A DNA stretch of 60,801 nucleotides, from NCBI RefSeq assembly GCF_002864045.1, contig NZ_PJPV01000171.1:1-60801 (forward strand), read 5' to 3'. The notes under the pieces were generated by a model, which was not told where the DNA came from, ran no database searches, and worked only from the letters and a program-made list of their open reading frames with translations. The translations under genes were made by a program, and so were the position numbers. Positions 43,385-51,695 of this stretch are shown one piece after another. Source of the DNA: Endozoicomonas acroporae. GTDB taxonomy: Bacteria; Pseudomonadota; Gammaproteobacteria; Pseudomonadales; Endozoicomonadaceae. Positions within the stretch are counted from its first letter, which is position 1, and every line of letters starts with the position of its first letter.

Positions 43385-44515
43385 CTAAAGAGTCAGCGGC
43401 TCGTGTAAATAAGCCCTTATGTGATTGGGCAGCGGCAGACAGTCAGAGCCTGGTGCCAGGGCTTTTGCCAGCGGCATCTGGTTCTTTATCAGCCGTGAAC
43501 GAATGCTGGTTCGGGCGCAGGCCAATAGCGTCTCCGGTTGATAAGGAGGCATGATATTGTGCAGGGCATCAGCAACGCCTTTGGCTGCTGCAATGTCAAG
43601 CGCAGTTTGACCAGACGCATTGGGAATATTGGCACGGGCACCATTGGCCAGCAGAATATCAACGGTATCCCGCCGGTCTTTTTGAAGCGCCAGATGCAGA
43701 GGTGTTTCGCCTGACTTGCCTGGCTTATTGGGATTGGCGCCATTGGCCAGCAGGCTATTGACCATACTGTTGATTTTGGCAGGGACGCTGTACAGTACAG
43801 CCTTGATAAGTGCAGTCTGACCCCACTTGTCAGGAGTATCTGGATTAGCACCTCGTTGCAGTAAAGTGTTAATGCCCACAATGCTGCCTGTTTTTACCGC
43901 CCAGAGCAGCGGAGTTTGGCCGTCACAGTCAAGGGCATTGATATCCGCACCTCTGTCCAGCAGGCAATTCATGATCTCGGTGATCGCTGTCGGGTTGTTA
44001 CAAATAGTGGCCAGATGGAGCGCTGAGCAATTCGAATTGTCACGGCCGTTCAGATCGGCTCCCCTTTCCAGCAACAAGAAAACGGCCTTGTCATCGGCCT
44101 TCATTGCAGCCAGTAGCAAAGGCGCAAAACGGCAGGAGGCCGGGAGATTCGGATCCGCTCCGCGATCCAGCAGCGTCTTGACAATATCTTCCAGCTTGCC
44201 ATAGATGATGGCCCAATACAGAGGGGTATGGCCGTCCTGGCAGCGGGTATTGGGGTTAACGCCACGGTCCAGAAGGTGGTTGAGAGTGGCCAGGTCGTTA
44301 TTCACGATGACTAATTTCATCAATTCTGCCAGATCTGTCAACTCACTCGTCGTGGCAGGCAACTGCCTGCTGCCTGAGACCGCCACTGCGGATTCCGAGT
44401 GCTCGACTTCTGACGTGTGATCAGGCGGTGGGAGGGTTACGGATGGGGGAAACGAGCTTGCATCGGCTGCCATTTCCTCCGAATGATCATGCTCCGTCCT
44501 GCCCCTAGAGAACAT
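43385..44515 (-). CDS. Ankyrin-repeat protein with SOCS-box-like C-terminus (paralogue 2)
   Basis: Seen: 376 residues from the ATG at 44515, which has AAGGGG nine bases upstream; the frame is open much further, but that part has no counterpart in paralogue 1. The same layout is present: RTEHDHSEEMAADAS, then about eight ankyrin units (GHTPLYWAI, LLDRGADPNLP, GETPLHLAL, GQTALDIAA), then the C-terminal block TLLACARTSIRSRL and LPLPNHIRAYLHEPL. The two genes clearly arose by tandem duplication. The N-terminal tag and the C-terminal block are as conserved as the repeats, so both ends probably matter, one perhaps for secretion and one for partner binding. Confidence 0.75.
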   Translation of the reverse strand: MFSRGRTEHDHSEEMAADASSFPPSVTLPPPDHTSEVEHSESAVAVSGSRQLPATTSELTDLAELMKLVIVNNDLATLNHLLDRGVNPNTRCQDGHTPLYWAIIYGKLEDIVKTLLDRGADPNLPASCRFAPLLLAAMKADDKAVFLLLERGADLNGRDNSNCSALHLATICNNPTAITEIMNCLLDRGADINALDCDGQTPLLWAVKTGSIVGINTLLQRGANPDTPDKWGQTALIKAVLYSVPAKINSMVNSLLANGANPNKPGKSGETPLHLALQKDRRDTVDILLANGARANIPNASGQTALDIAAAKGVADALHNIMPPYQPETLLACARTSIRSRLIKNQMPLAKALAPGSDCLPLPNHIRAYLHEPLTL

Positions 44516-44719
44516 CGGTGCTTCCCCTTTCAAGGTATGTAAAGAACACAAATCGCTTAATGAAAATAGTGCACAAGGCTCAGTGCGCAAGCCTTGATAA
44601 AGGTTGCTGATTAGACTCTGAATCTGCAATTGATTATCTATCTGATGCATTATTAACTTCACAGCGGCACAATAGTTGAAAACCCCCGTAGGCATAAACA
44701 CAACAGATCAGGTGCAATC

Positions 44720-46081
44720 ATGGGCGAACCTTCCAATGCAGTGCTGGATCCACGAAGTGAAGAGACCAGGCTGAAAACACTGGCCGGAGATATTCTGGCA
44801 GAGGCCGCCAGACAGGGAGCGGATGCCTGTGAGGTGGGCATCAGTATGGATGCCGGCCTGTCGGCCAGCGTCCGTATGGGCGATGTTGAAACGGTTGAGT
44901 TTAACCGTGACCAGGGGCTGGGCATTACCGTCTATCTGGGTAAGCGAAAAGGCTCTGCCAGTACTTCTGACAGCAGTCCAAAGGCCATCCGTGAAACGGT
45001 AAAAGCCGCCTGCGATATTGCCCGTTACGCGTCCGAAGACCCTTATGCGGGTTTGGCTGACCCCGTGTTAATGGCTGACGGTGATGCGTTGCCGGATCTT
45101 GACCTGTATCACCCCTGGGGAATCGATGCCGGGCAGGCGATTGATCTGGCCATGCAATGTGAGGATGCCGGACGCGCGTTCAGTAATAAAATTGTCAATT
45201 CCGACGGTGCCAGTGTCTCCAGCCATCAGGGTTGTCGTGTCTATGGCAACAGCAATGGGTTTATTGGCAGCTATGTGTCCAGTCGCCACAGCCTGAGTGC
45301 GGTGTTGATTGGTATGCAGGGTGACGAGATGCAGCGGGATTACTGGTATACCGTAAGCCGTAATGCCAACGAGCTGGAAAAAGCGGTTGCTGTTGGTAAG
45401 ACAGCAGCGGAGCGCACGGTGCGCCGACTGGGAGCGCGAAAAGTAGGTACTGCCGAGGTGCCGGTACTGTTTGCACCGGAGGTGGCTTCAGGTCTTATTG
45501 CCCATTTTCTCGGGGCGATCAGTGGTGGCAGCCTTTATCGACAGGCCTCTTTCCTGTTGGATCACCTGGGTAAACCGGTGTTTCCAGAATGGATGCGTAT
45601 CCACGAGCAACCATTGCTGAAAAACATGCTGGGATCCGCCAGTTTCGATAATGATGGGCTGGCGACCTATGCCAAGGACTTTATTACGGACGGTGTGCTG
45701 CAGCATTATATTTTAAGCACTTATTCTGCCCGCAAACTGGGGATGGACAGCACCGCCAACGCCGGTGGTGTTAATAACCTGTTTGTACAAAGCAATGCAG
45801 GCGATCTTGATGCGCTGCTGAAACAGATGGGAACCGGGCTGCTGGTTACCGAACTGATGGGGCAGGGGGTTAATACCGTCACCGGTGATTATTCTCGTGG
45901 TGCCGGTGGCTTCTGGGTCGACAATGGCGAAATTCAGTTCCCGGTGTCAGAAGTGACGATTGCTGGCAACCTGAAAGATATCTACCGGAATATTGTTGCC
46001 GTGGGCAATGATGTCGACAGGCGTGGGAATATCCAGACCGGTTCAATTCTGATCAGCAGTATGAAGCTGGCGGGTGAGTGA
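44720..46081 (+). CDS. pmbA: Metalloprotease PmbA/TldE
   Basis: Partner of TldD in a zinc metalloprotease complex that degrades unfolded peptides and matures microcins. Seen: 453 residues with the TldD/PmbA fold: RMGDVETVEFNRDQGLGITVY near residue 55, SVSSHQGCRVYGNSNGF-like SSHQGCRVYGNSNGFIG, and TGDYSRGAGGFWVDNGEI near the end, which is diagnostic for PmbA. As expected for PmbA it lacks the HExxxH metal motif carried by TldD. It is divergent from darP, with the inserted block between. Confidence 0.95.
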   Translation: MGEPSNAVLDPRSEETRLKTLAGDILAEAARQGADACEVGISMDAGLSASVRMGDVETVEFNRDQGLGITVYLGKRKGSASTSDSSPKAIRETVKAACDIARYASEDPYAGLADPVLMADGDALPDLDLYHPWGIDAGQAIDLAMQCEDAGRAFSNKIVNSDGASVSSHQGCRVYGNSNGFIGSYVSSRHSLSAVLIGMQGDEMQRDYWYTVSRNANELEKAVAVGKTAAERTVRRLGARKVGTAEVPVLFAPEVASGLIAHFLGAISGGSLYRQASFLLDHLGKPVFPEWMRIHEQPLLKNMLGSASFDNDGLATYAKDFITDGVLQHYILSTYSARKLGMDSTANAGGVNNLFVQSNAGDLDALLKQMGTGLLVTELMGQGVNTVTGDYSRGAGGFWVDNGEIQFPVSEVTIAGNLKDIYRNIVAVGNDVDRRGNIQTGSILISSMKLAGE

Positions 46082-46103
46082 TTGTTAAAAGACAAAAGAA
46101 GGG

Positions 46104-46255
46104 AACCACAAAGGCACAAAGACACAAAGGTTTTTTGGGCTTTTGAGGTTCAATGTTTAAAAGCTATTCTCGGACAGCCGCCCAGGGCAAGAGTAGTAAG
46201 AGCTTTGCTCTTACTACTCTTTTGCTCTTCTTTGTATCTTTGTGCCTTTGTGGTT
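46104..46255. repeat. Palindromic repeat with a nested family B fragment
   Basis: AACCACAAAGGCACAAAG on the left faces its complement on the right, between the convergent pmbA and mgtE genes. Inside is CTATTCTCGGACAGCCGCC (46164-46182), a diverged end of palindromic family B, plus a hairpin around AGTAGTAAGAGC and GCTCTTACTACT. This looks like one repeat inserted into another. Confidence 0.6.
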
Positions 46256-46262
46256 CAAAACG

Positions 46263-47621
46263 CTACCCATAGAAAACAGTGGCCAGCCCAAGGAATGAGA
46301 GGAACCCCACCACATCGGAAATCGTGGTCAGGATAATACTGCCAGCAAGGGCCGGATCAATATTTAATGATTTCAGTAAAACCGGCAGCATCGCTCCAGT
46401 GACCACGGCAACACTCAGGTTGATCACCATGGCGCAGGCGATCACCAGGGAAATAATCGGGTCATCAAACCAGAACCAGGCGATGGCGGCCACCAGGGTT
46501 GCCCACAACAACCCGTTGAGAAACCCGGCAACCAGCTCCCGGCTCAGCAGCCAGCGGAGGTTGGTCTTACTGATTTGCCCTAGCGCCATACCTCGGATCA
46601 CCAGGGTCAGGGCCTGACTGCCGGCATTACCTCCCATCCCCGCAACAATCGGCATCAGCACCGCCAGGGCCACCACTTTATCGATGGTTTCCTGAAACAG
46701 ACCAATGACCGAGGCGGCAATAAAGGCGGTAATCAGGTTGAAGCCCAGCCAGACCGCCCGGCGTCGTGCCGTTCGCAGGGCCGGGGCGAAGGTATCTTCG
46801 TCGTCATCCAGACCGGCCATGCTCATCATGGAGTGTTCGGCCTCTTCCCGGATCACGTCCACTACATCATCGATGGTGATCCGCCCAAGCAGTTTGCCAT
46901 TGTCGTTCACCACCGGGGCGGAGAGCAGGTCCTGCCGTTCGAACAGCTGGGCTACCTGGGTATCCTGCATATCCGCAGGAATCGGGTCCAGGTCGGTTAA
47001 CATCACTTGTCTGACAGTAGCACCCGGTTCGGTTGTCAGCAGTAAGGTCAGGGGCAGGCGGCCGATGTATTCATCCCGGCGATTGACCACCAACAGGCTG
47101 TCTGTGCTATCCGGAATGCCTTCATGACGGCGCAGGTAACGAAGCACAACATCAACGGTGTTATTGGGGCGCACCGTAATGGTGTCGGTGTTCATCAAGC
47201 CACCGGCGGAATCCTCCGGATAGGCCAGAACCGCCTCAACCCGCTGTCGGTCCTGACTGTTCATGGAGTCCAGCACCTGTCGGGTGATGGTATCTGGCAG
47301 TTGTTGCAACAGGTCGGCGATGTCGTCAACATCCTGACCTTGAGTAATGGCTTTCAGTTCGGCAATGTTCATCTGGTCAAGGAAGAACTGGCGAACGTCT
47401 TCGCTCAGTTCCTGCAGCACATCGCCTTCCAGTTCACGGTCAATCAATCGCCATAACAGGCTGCGTAACTTTGGTGGGGAGGACTCCAGCAAGTGCGCGG
47501 TGTCAGCCGGAGGCAAGGTGTTCAACATGGTGCGCAATTCTGCAGAGACACCGTGCTCAAGAGCATCATTAAGTTTTTTCAGCTCGGCTTCACCGATGCT
47601 CAATTGCAGTTGCTGCGCCAT
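46263..47621 (-). CDS. mgtE: Magnesium transporter MgtE
   Basis: Mg2+-gated Mg2+ channel of the inner membrane. Seen: 452 residues from the ATG at 47621 (23 more codons are open upstream but unlike the family). An N-terminal helical MgtE_N domain with LEHGVSAELRTMLNTLPP and DMVIDDIADLLQQLP-like DVDDIADLLQQLP is followed by two CBS domains (about residues 135-255, NRRDEYIGRLPL, LLGRITIDDVVDVIREE). Five C-terminal membrane helices contain PIVAGMGGNAGSQALTLVIR, the pore signature. It lies downstream of npr in the common rapZ-npr-mgtE arrangement. Confidence 0.95.
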   Translation of the reverse strand: MAQQLQLSIGEAELKKLNDALEHGVSAELRTMLNTLPPADTAHLLESSPPKLRSLLWRLIDRELEGDVLQELSEDVRQFFLDQMNIAELKAITQGQDVDDIADLLQQLPDTITRQVLDSMNSQDRQRVEAVLAYPEDSAGGLMNTDTITVRPNNTVDVVLRYLRRHEGIPDSTDSLLVVNRRDEYIGRLPLTLLLTTEPGATVRQVMLTDLDPIPADMQDTQVAQLFERQDLLSAPVVNDNGKLLGRITIDDVVDVIREEAEHSMMSMAGLDDDEDTFAPALRTARRRAVWLGFNLITAFIAASVIGLFQETIDKVVALAVLMPIVAGMGGNAGSQALTLVIRGMALGQISKTNLRWLLSRELVAGFLNGLLWATLVAAIAWFWFDDPIISLVIACAMVINLSVAVVTGAMLPVLLKSLNIDPALAGSIILTTISDVVGFLSFLGLATVFYG

Positions 47622-47776
47622 TATTGTCTGCCTGAAATGATCTGCCTGAAAGATTTGCCTGAATGATCTGCATGAACAGTTTCTGCGCATCCGGTAAAGG
47701 CCGGATGGTCAGGGAAAATGAAAGATGGTCTCTATGGTAATTGCAGTGGCTACTCCCCGCAAAGGGGGGGAGTCTG

Positions 47777-48046
47777 TTATTCTTCTTCACCAAAGCGGTC
47801 ATCAATCAGCTCACACAGGGCAAGGCAGGCGGCCTCTTCATCATGGCCGTCACAAAGGAGCTCAAGCTCCGAACCCTGTCCTGCCGCCAGCATCATAACC
47901 GCCATGATACTCTTGCCATCCACCTTGCGCCCATTGAATCCGATTTCAATCTCACTGGCAAACGCCGATGACGTGGAAACAAACTTGGATGCCGCTCGGG
48001 CGTGCAAGCCCAGTTTGTTAATGATTTTTTTTCGATAGGTAATCAT
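47777..48046 (-). CDS. ptsO: Nitrogen-PTS phosphocarrier NPr (HPr family)
   Basis: Carries phosphate between EI-Ntr and EIIA-Ntr (PtsN) in the regulatory nitrogen PTS. Seen: 89 residues with the phosphorylated His in NKLGLHARAASKFV and the second block GKSIMAVMMLAAGQGSEL, where the sugar-PTS HPr regulatory Ser context is present as KSIM. Its ATG shares one base with the rapZ stop (TAATG-type junction), giving translational coupling. Confidence 0.93.
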   Translation of the reverse strand: MITYRKKIINKLGLHARAASKFVSTSSAFASEIEIGFNGRKVDGKSIMAVMMLAAGQGSELELLCDGHDEEAACLALCELIDDRFGEEE

Positions 48047-48903
48047 TATTCGTGAAGCTCTCTGTGTCTAACCTGAACCCGATCCAGTTTACTGGTAAAC
48101 AGGGTGCCCAGTGTTTTACCAATATAGACTGAGCGGTGCTGCCCTCCAGTGCAACCGATGGCAATCGTCATATAACTGCGCTGGGCTGACTCAAACCGCG
48201 GAAGCCATTTTTCGATAAAGGCACTGATATCCTCCACCATTTCGACCACCAGGGGATCATCCTTCAGAAAGTCGATAACCGGTTGGTCCAGACCTGTGTA
48301 TGTTCTCAGGGATTCGTCCCAGAAAGGGTTGGGCAGGCAGCGCACATCAAAGATAAAGTCGGCATCTGAAGGAATGCCGTTTTTAAAGCCAAACGATTGA
48401 AAAAGAACCGTCACACCGCTTTTGTGATCAGCGCAGAACTCCTGTTTGATCATGTCCCTCATCTGATGAACAGAGAGCGATGTGGTGTCGATTTTCAGGT
48501 CTGCCTCAATCAGCACTGGCGTAAGCAGCTTTTTTTCTAACGCGATGGCTTCTCTGAGCGACGTCTGGTCATTACTGAGCGGGTGCTTTCTGCGTGTGGC
48601 ACTGTAACGGCTGACCAGCTTTTCGCTGTCGGTGTCCAGGTAGAGTACCTGACAATGGATGCCTTTGTTCCGAAGGGACTTCAGCAGATCAGGAAAGTTA
48701 TCCAGAGTTCCGGGCAGATTTCTGATATCAATGCTGACGGCCATCCTGGGTGGAGTTGAATGATGGCCTTTCAGGGTATCCGGCAATTGGTTCAGCATAC
48801 TGGCCGGAAGATTGTCGACACAATAAAAACCCTCATCCTCAAGGGTGTGCAGAGCTGAACTTTTTCCAGAACCGGAGCGCCCGCTGATGATGATAAGTTT
48901 CAT
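48046..48903 (-). CDS. rapZ: RNase adapter protein RapZ
   Basis: Nucleotide- and RNA-binding protein that in E. coli directs RNase E to the GlmZ small RNA in response to glucosamine-6-phosphate. Seen: 285 residues with the Walker A motif SGRSGSGKSSAL at the N-terminus, the conserved ENLPASML-like VDNLPASMLNQLP, and the C-terminal IGCTGGQHRSVYIG motif involved in ligand binding. It heads the short unit rapZ-ptsO-mgtE on the minus strand. Upstream, the expected neighbour ptsN is displaced by about 1.9 kb. Confidence 0.95.
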   Translation of the reverse strand: MKLIIISGRSGSGKSSALHTLEDEGFYCVDNLPASMLNQLPDTLKGHHSTPPRMAVSIDIRNLPGTLDNFPDLLKSLRNKGIHCQVLYLDTDSEKLVSRYSATRRKHPLSNDQTSLREAIALEKKLLTPVLIEADLKIDTTSLSVHQMRDMIKQEFCADHKSGVTVLFQSFGFKNGIPSDADFIFDVRCLPNPFWDESLRTYTGLDQPVIDFLKDDPLVVEMVEDISAFIEKWLPRFESAQRSYMTIAIGCTGGQHRSVYIGKTLGTLFTSKLDRVQVRHRELHE

Positions 48904-49339
48904 AGCTGTTCCTTATATGCTGCCTGAGCGTTGCATGTCTGTAGGTATTGAAAGCTGACCCTTTCTCTATTAAAGCAACTTTTGATCAAGAAGCCTACCG
49001 GATACCGTTGACCTGTGGTGGAAAAAGCAAACCGATGGCAAAAGTATCCGGAGTTGCTGGAAATCCTGTTAATCAAAATGTGTTAAATGGCTGACAGCGC
49101 CTGGTTGCGGGATTCTATCAGGGTGCAGGATATTGGTCAGGCTGTTTGTTTTTTCTGATTCTAATGATTCCATTTGGCCAACTACTTAAAACTCTGTTAG
49201 TGCTTCTGACAATGCTGTTATTCATTTAATAGCAGCGTCATCCTAGAATTCAAATCAGAAGGTAATTGGTGAGAGAGGTTAATTAAATAATCTCTCCTGA
49301 TTATATGAAACAATCCTATCTTGTTAAAGGAGTAACATC
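48904..49339. other. Intergenic region between rapZ and the inserted gene
   Basis: 436 bp without a gene, holding divergent promoters for rapZ and the gene at 49340. At 49166-49186 it carries a single terminus of palindromic family A (complement of AGTAGTTGGCCAAATGGAATC) followed by TA. No second end was found nearby, so this is probably a remnant. Confidence 0.5.
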
Positions 49340-50623
49340 ATGGACGCACCACTGACTAAACCACCATTACTCGCAATTACTTATCAACCATTAGTTGAAA
49401 CGACTGAACATCCATTAGCTGAAAAAACTTCTTCACCAGTTCCTGGTCCGCGTGAGAAAGATCAGGTACCTGAGGATTTTGGCAGGTTCTATAACCACAT
49501 GGTAAGGCCACTGGAAAGAAAGTTTGAAGATGGTCAGCCCAAAATAATAGAGGTTTTTATTGGCGGTCGGGATAAAGCCGAAGATAAACTGGCCAAAAGC
49601 CATATGGCCTACCTTCAGCGCAAGGCTGATGCTATGCAGAATATCAAACCGGCTATCGATCCTGTTGTCCAGACAGAACAGGAAAGCCCCATAGAAAGCG
49701 ACACCAATCCCAAGGTGGAGGTCATGCAGGACGAACCGGCTTTGGAAACTGTTCCTCAGACAAGTTCGGAAAGCTCTGAAGACAATTCCTCTGGCTTCTT
49801 CAAAAAGCTGAAGCACTGGGCAATTAAAGTTGTCAAGGTTGTTTACAAGTATACCGGTCTGAAATTTATTGTTGATGCAACCAAAGGTAATAATAAATCT
49901 GAACCTGTTGCTGATACAGTCCAAAGCCAGGATGAAGCTGTTGCTGATACCGGCAAAAGCAAAGATGAATCTGACGTTGACAAAAGCAAACGTGAACCTA
50001 AAGCTGTTGCTGATTCAGTCTTAAGAGTGCTTGAATCGAAAATTGATATATATAAAGCCAAAGAGCTGGTCCGCAAGCCTGACAGGGCTAAAATGCTTGT
50101 AGAACTTAAAGCTAAACAACTTTCTCGAGGTGTTGTTGCGCCGATTACACCACGTACTGCAGAGAGCTCGCCCTGCTGCGGGCAGAAGGGATACGATCTG
50201 ACCGGTCTTCACAGTGCGAGTACCGTCTTTGCTGAAGAAAGAGGTAAAAAAGCCTTGGAGAACATTGCTGAAATTGAAAAGAAACGAGCTGAGGTTGAAA
50301 CCAACAAAGCACAAGAAAATTTTGACAAGGAAAAAAAGGTTACATTCAGAAATAAAGCAAAAAGTGCTGAGTTAAAGTATGGCAGAGTTGGGTTGGCCTA
50401 CTACTTTTCACGAAAGCAAGAGTCTTCTGAAGTGCAGAAGGCCAAAGAGGCTAAGGACATCAAAATGGCCAAGGGTCATAAGCGACAGGACTCTCAAAGC
50501 CCTGTGTCCGAAACCCCGATTGTTCCATCAACTGTTTCGCCCAACGTCACTAAAAAAGACCCAAAGGCCGACAGGTATGCAGCAATTCGTGAGCTTGATG
50601 AGCAACTTAAGGTTCAACGGTAA
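49340..50623 (+). CDS. Lys/Glu-rich protein of unknown function inserted in the rpoN cluster
   Basis: Not recognised. Seen: 427 residues, AAAGGAG seven bases before ATG, very rich in Lys, Glu, Val and Ser. A polar N-terminus precedes a short amphipathic segment (FFKKLKHWAIKVVKVVYKYT, about residues 154-173), then repeated Val-Ala-Asp-Thr/Lys-Ser-Lys-Asp-Glu stretches, then predicted coiled coil (EIEKKRAEVETNKAQENFDK, about 308-327). The end is charged. No signal peptide. It is on the strand opposite to rpoN-hpf-ptsN and rapZ, which are normally contiguous, and has its own strong terminator, so it is an autonomous insertion. Effector or structural role unknown. Confidence 0.65.
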   Translation: MDAPLTKPPLLAITYQPLVETTEHPLAEKTSSPVPGPREKDQVPEDFGRFYNHMVRPLERKFEDGQPKIIEVFIGGRDKAEDKLAKSHMAYLQRKADAMQNIKPAIDPVVQTEQESPIESDTNPKVEVMQDEPALETVPQTSSESSEDNSSGFFKKLKHWAIKVVKVVYKYTGLKFIVDATKGNNKSEPVADTVQSQDEAVADTGKSKDESDVDKSKREPKAVADSVLRVLESKIDIYKAKELVRKPDRAKMLVELKAKQLSRGVVAPITPRTAESSPCCGQKGYDLTGLHSASTVFAEERGKKALENIAEIEKKRAEVETNKAQENFDKEKKVTFRNKAKSAELKYGRVGLAYYFSRKQESSEVQKAKEAKDIKMAKGHKRQDSQSPVSETPIVPSTVSPNVTKKDPKADRYAAIRELDEQLKVQR

Positions 50624-50721
50624 TTGGCTAAAACCCTGTAAGCCGCAATGCATTTTGTCCGGGACTCAAAGAAGTGTGTTAACAACAAAAGATAAGAGCA
50701 TTGTGATACGTTGAACCTTTC

Positions 50722-50753
50722 AGGCCATCATTACCTATGATGGCCTTTTTTTG
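50722..50753 (+). terminator. Intrinsic terminator of the inserted gene
   Basis: AGGCCATCA-TTACCTA-TGATGGCCT followed by a run of T residues, 98 bp after the stop at 50623 and ten bases before the end of the convergent ptsN gene. Confidence 0.85.
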
Positions 50754-50762
50754 TCACGTTAT

Positions 50763-51212
50763 TCACTGTTCACTCATAGTATGATAGAGCATTGTCGTAT
50801 TGGTAGCCGAACGTATTTTCTGAAGGGTCAGGGCAGAATGAAATCGCCCGGCCAGCGCCCTTAAAATTTCAAGATGTTCCTGGTTTTCCCCTTCTGGCAC
50901 GATCAACGCGAATACCAGGTCAACGGGCTCACGGTCCACCGCATCAAAATCAACCGGTTCCGCCAGTCGTATAAAAAGACCGATAGGCTCCGGGCAGGCT
51001 TTACAGCGACAGTGGGGAATAGCCACGCCATTGCCCAGTCCGGTGGTGCCAAGACGCTCCCGGGAAACCAGCGCTTCAAACAGTTCTTTGGCATTGATTT
51101 CGGGGGCTTCGTTGCTGATGCGTTCAGCGATAAATTCCAGGATTTTCTTTTTGCTGGCCCCGTGCACCCCGTCAAGGGTGCGCTCGGGGGTTAGGATGCG
51201 ATGAATAATCAT
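50763..51212 (-). CDS. ptsN: Nitrogen-regulatory EIIA protein PtsN
   Basis: Terminal phosphate acceptor of the nitrogen PTS; regulates potassium transport and other targets in E. coli. Seen: 149 residues from the ATG at 51212, chosen because IIHRILTPERTLDGV matches the family start; a further six codons upstream are open. The phosphorylated His is in NGVAIPHCRCK and the EIIA end is LAGRFHSALTLQKIRS. It follows hpf by 27 bp in the conserved rpoN-hpf-ptsN order. Its normal downstream neighbour rapZ is displaced. Confidence 0.95.
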   Translation of the reverse strand: MIIHRILTPERTLDGVHGASKKKILEFIAERISNEAPEINAKELFEALVSRERLGTTGLGNGVAIPHCRCKACPEPIGLFIRLAEPVDFDAVDREPVDLVFALIVPEGENQEHLEILRALAGRFHSALTLQKIRSATNTTMLYHTMSEQ

Positions 51213-51239
51213 GCTGAATAAGAATGGCAACCTGATAAA

Positions 51240-51554
51240 TCAAAGGGCATGGCCACTGGCACCCTGTTGCCTGTCCAGGGCTTTCTCTTTTCGCTTAACC
51301 AGCTGCCGATCCAACTTGTCCGAGAGCAGGTCAATGGCTGCGTACATGTCTTCGTGCTCGGCGGTGGCATTAATCTCGGCCCCGCGGGTATGCAAAACGG
51401 CTTCTGCTTTCTGCACCAGCTTTTCGACACTCAGGGTCACCTGTACATTGGTGATATGGTCAAAATGTGAACCAAGACGCTCCAGTCTTTTGATCACATA
51501 GTCGTGCAGAGCTTCTGTTACCTCGACATGATGTCCACTGATGTTGACTTGCAT
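51240..51554 (-). CDS. hpf: Ribosome hibernation-promoting factor (short HPF)
   Basis: Binds the 30S decoding region and promotes inactive 100S ribosome dimers in stationary phase. Seen: 104 residues with INISGHHVEVTEALHDYV-like NISGHHVEVTEALHDYVIK and the HAEINATAEHEDMYAAIDLL-like EINATAEHEDMYAAIDLL signature. There is no C-terminal long-HPF domain. It lies 141 bp after rpoN. Confidence 0.95.
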   Translation of the reverse strand: MQVNISGHHVEVTEALHDYVIKRLERLGSHFDHITNVQVTLSVEKLVQKAEAVLHTRGAEINATAEHEDMYAAIDLLSDKLDRQLVKRKEKALDRQQGASGHAL

Positions 51555-51695
51555 GTATCGCTCTCCTGAATCCCATTATCCAGATAATCACCAGTCCGCG
51601 GGATTTTTCGTACTGGCTGAGTTCGATTCTATCACTGTCGGTGCAGCTTGGAACGCCCTGAGACAAAAAAAACTGCTTTTTGAGCGGTGTATCAA

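Noticed and set aside
49166..49186. A complete family A element beside rapZ
   Set aside because: Only one terminus is present; no facing inverted end was found within a few hundred bases.
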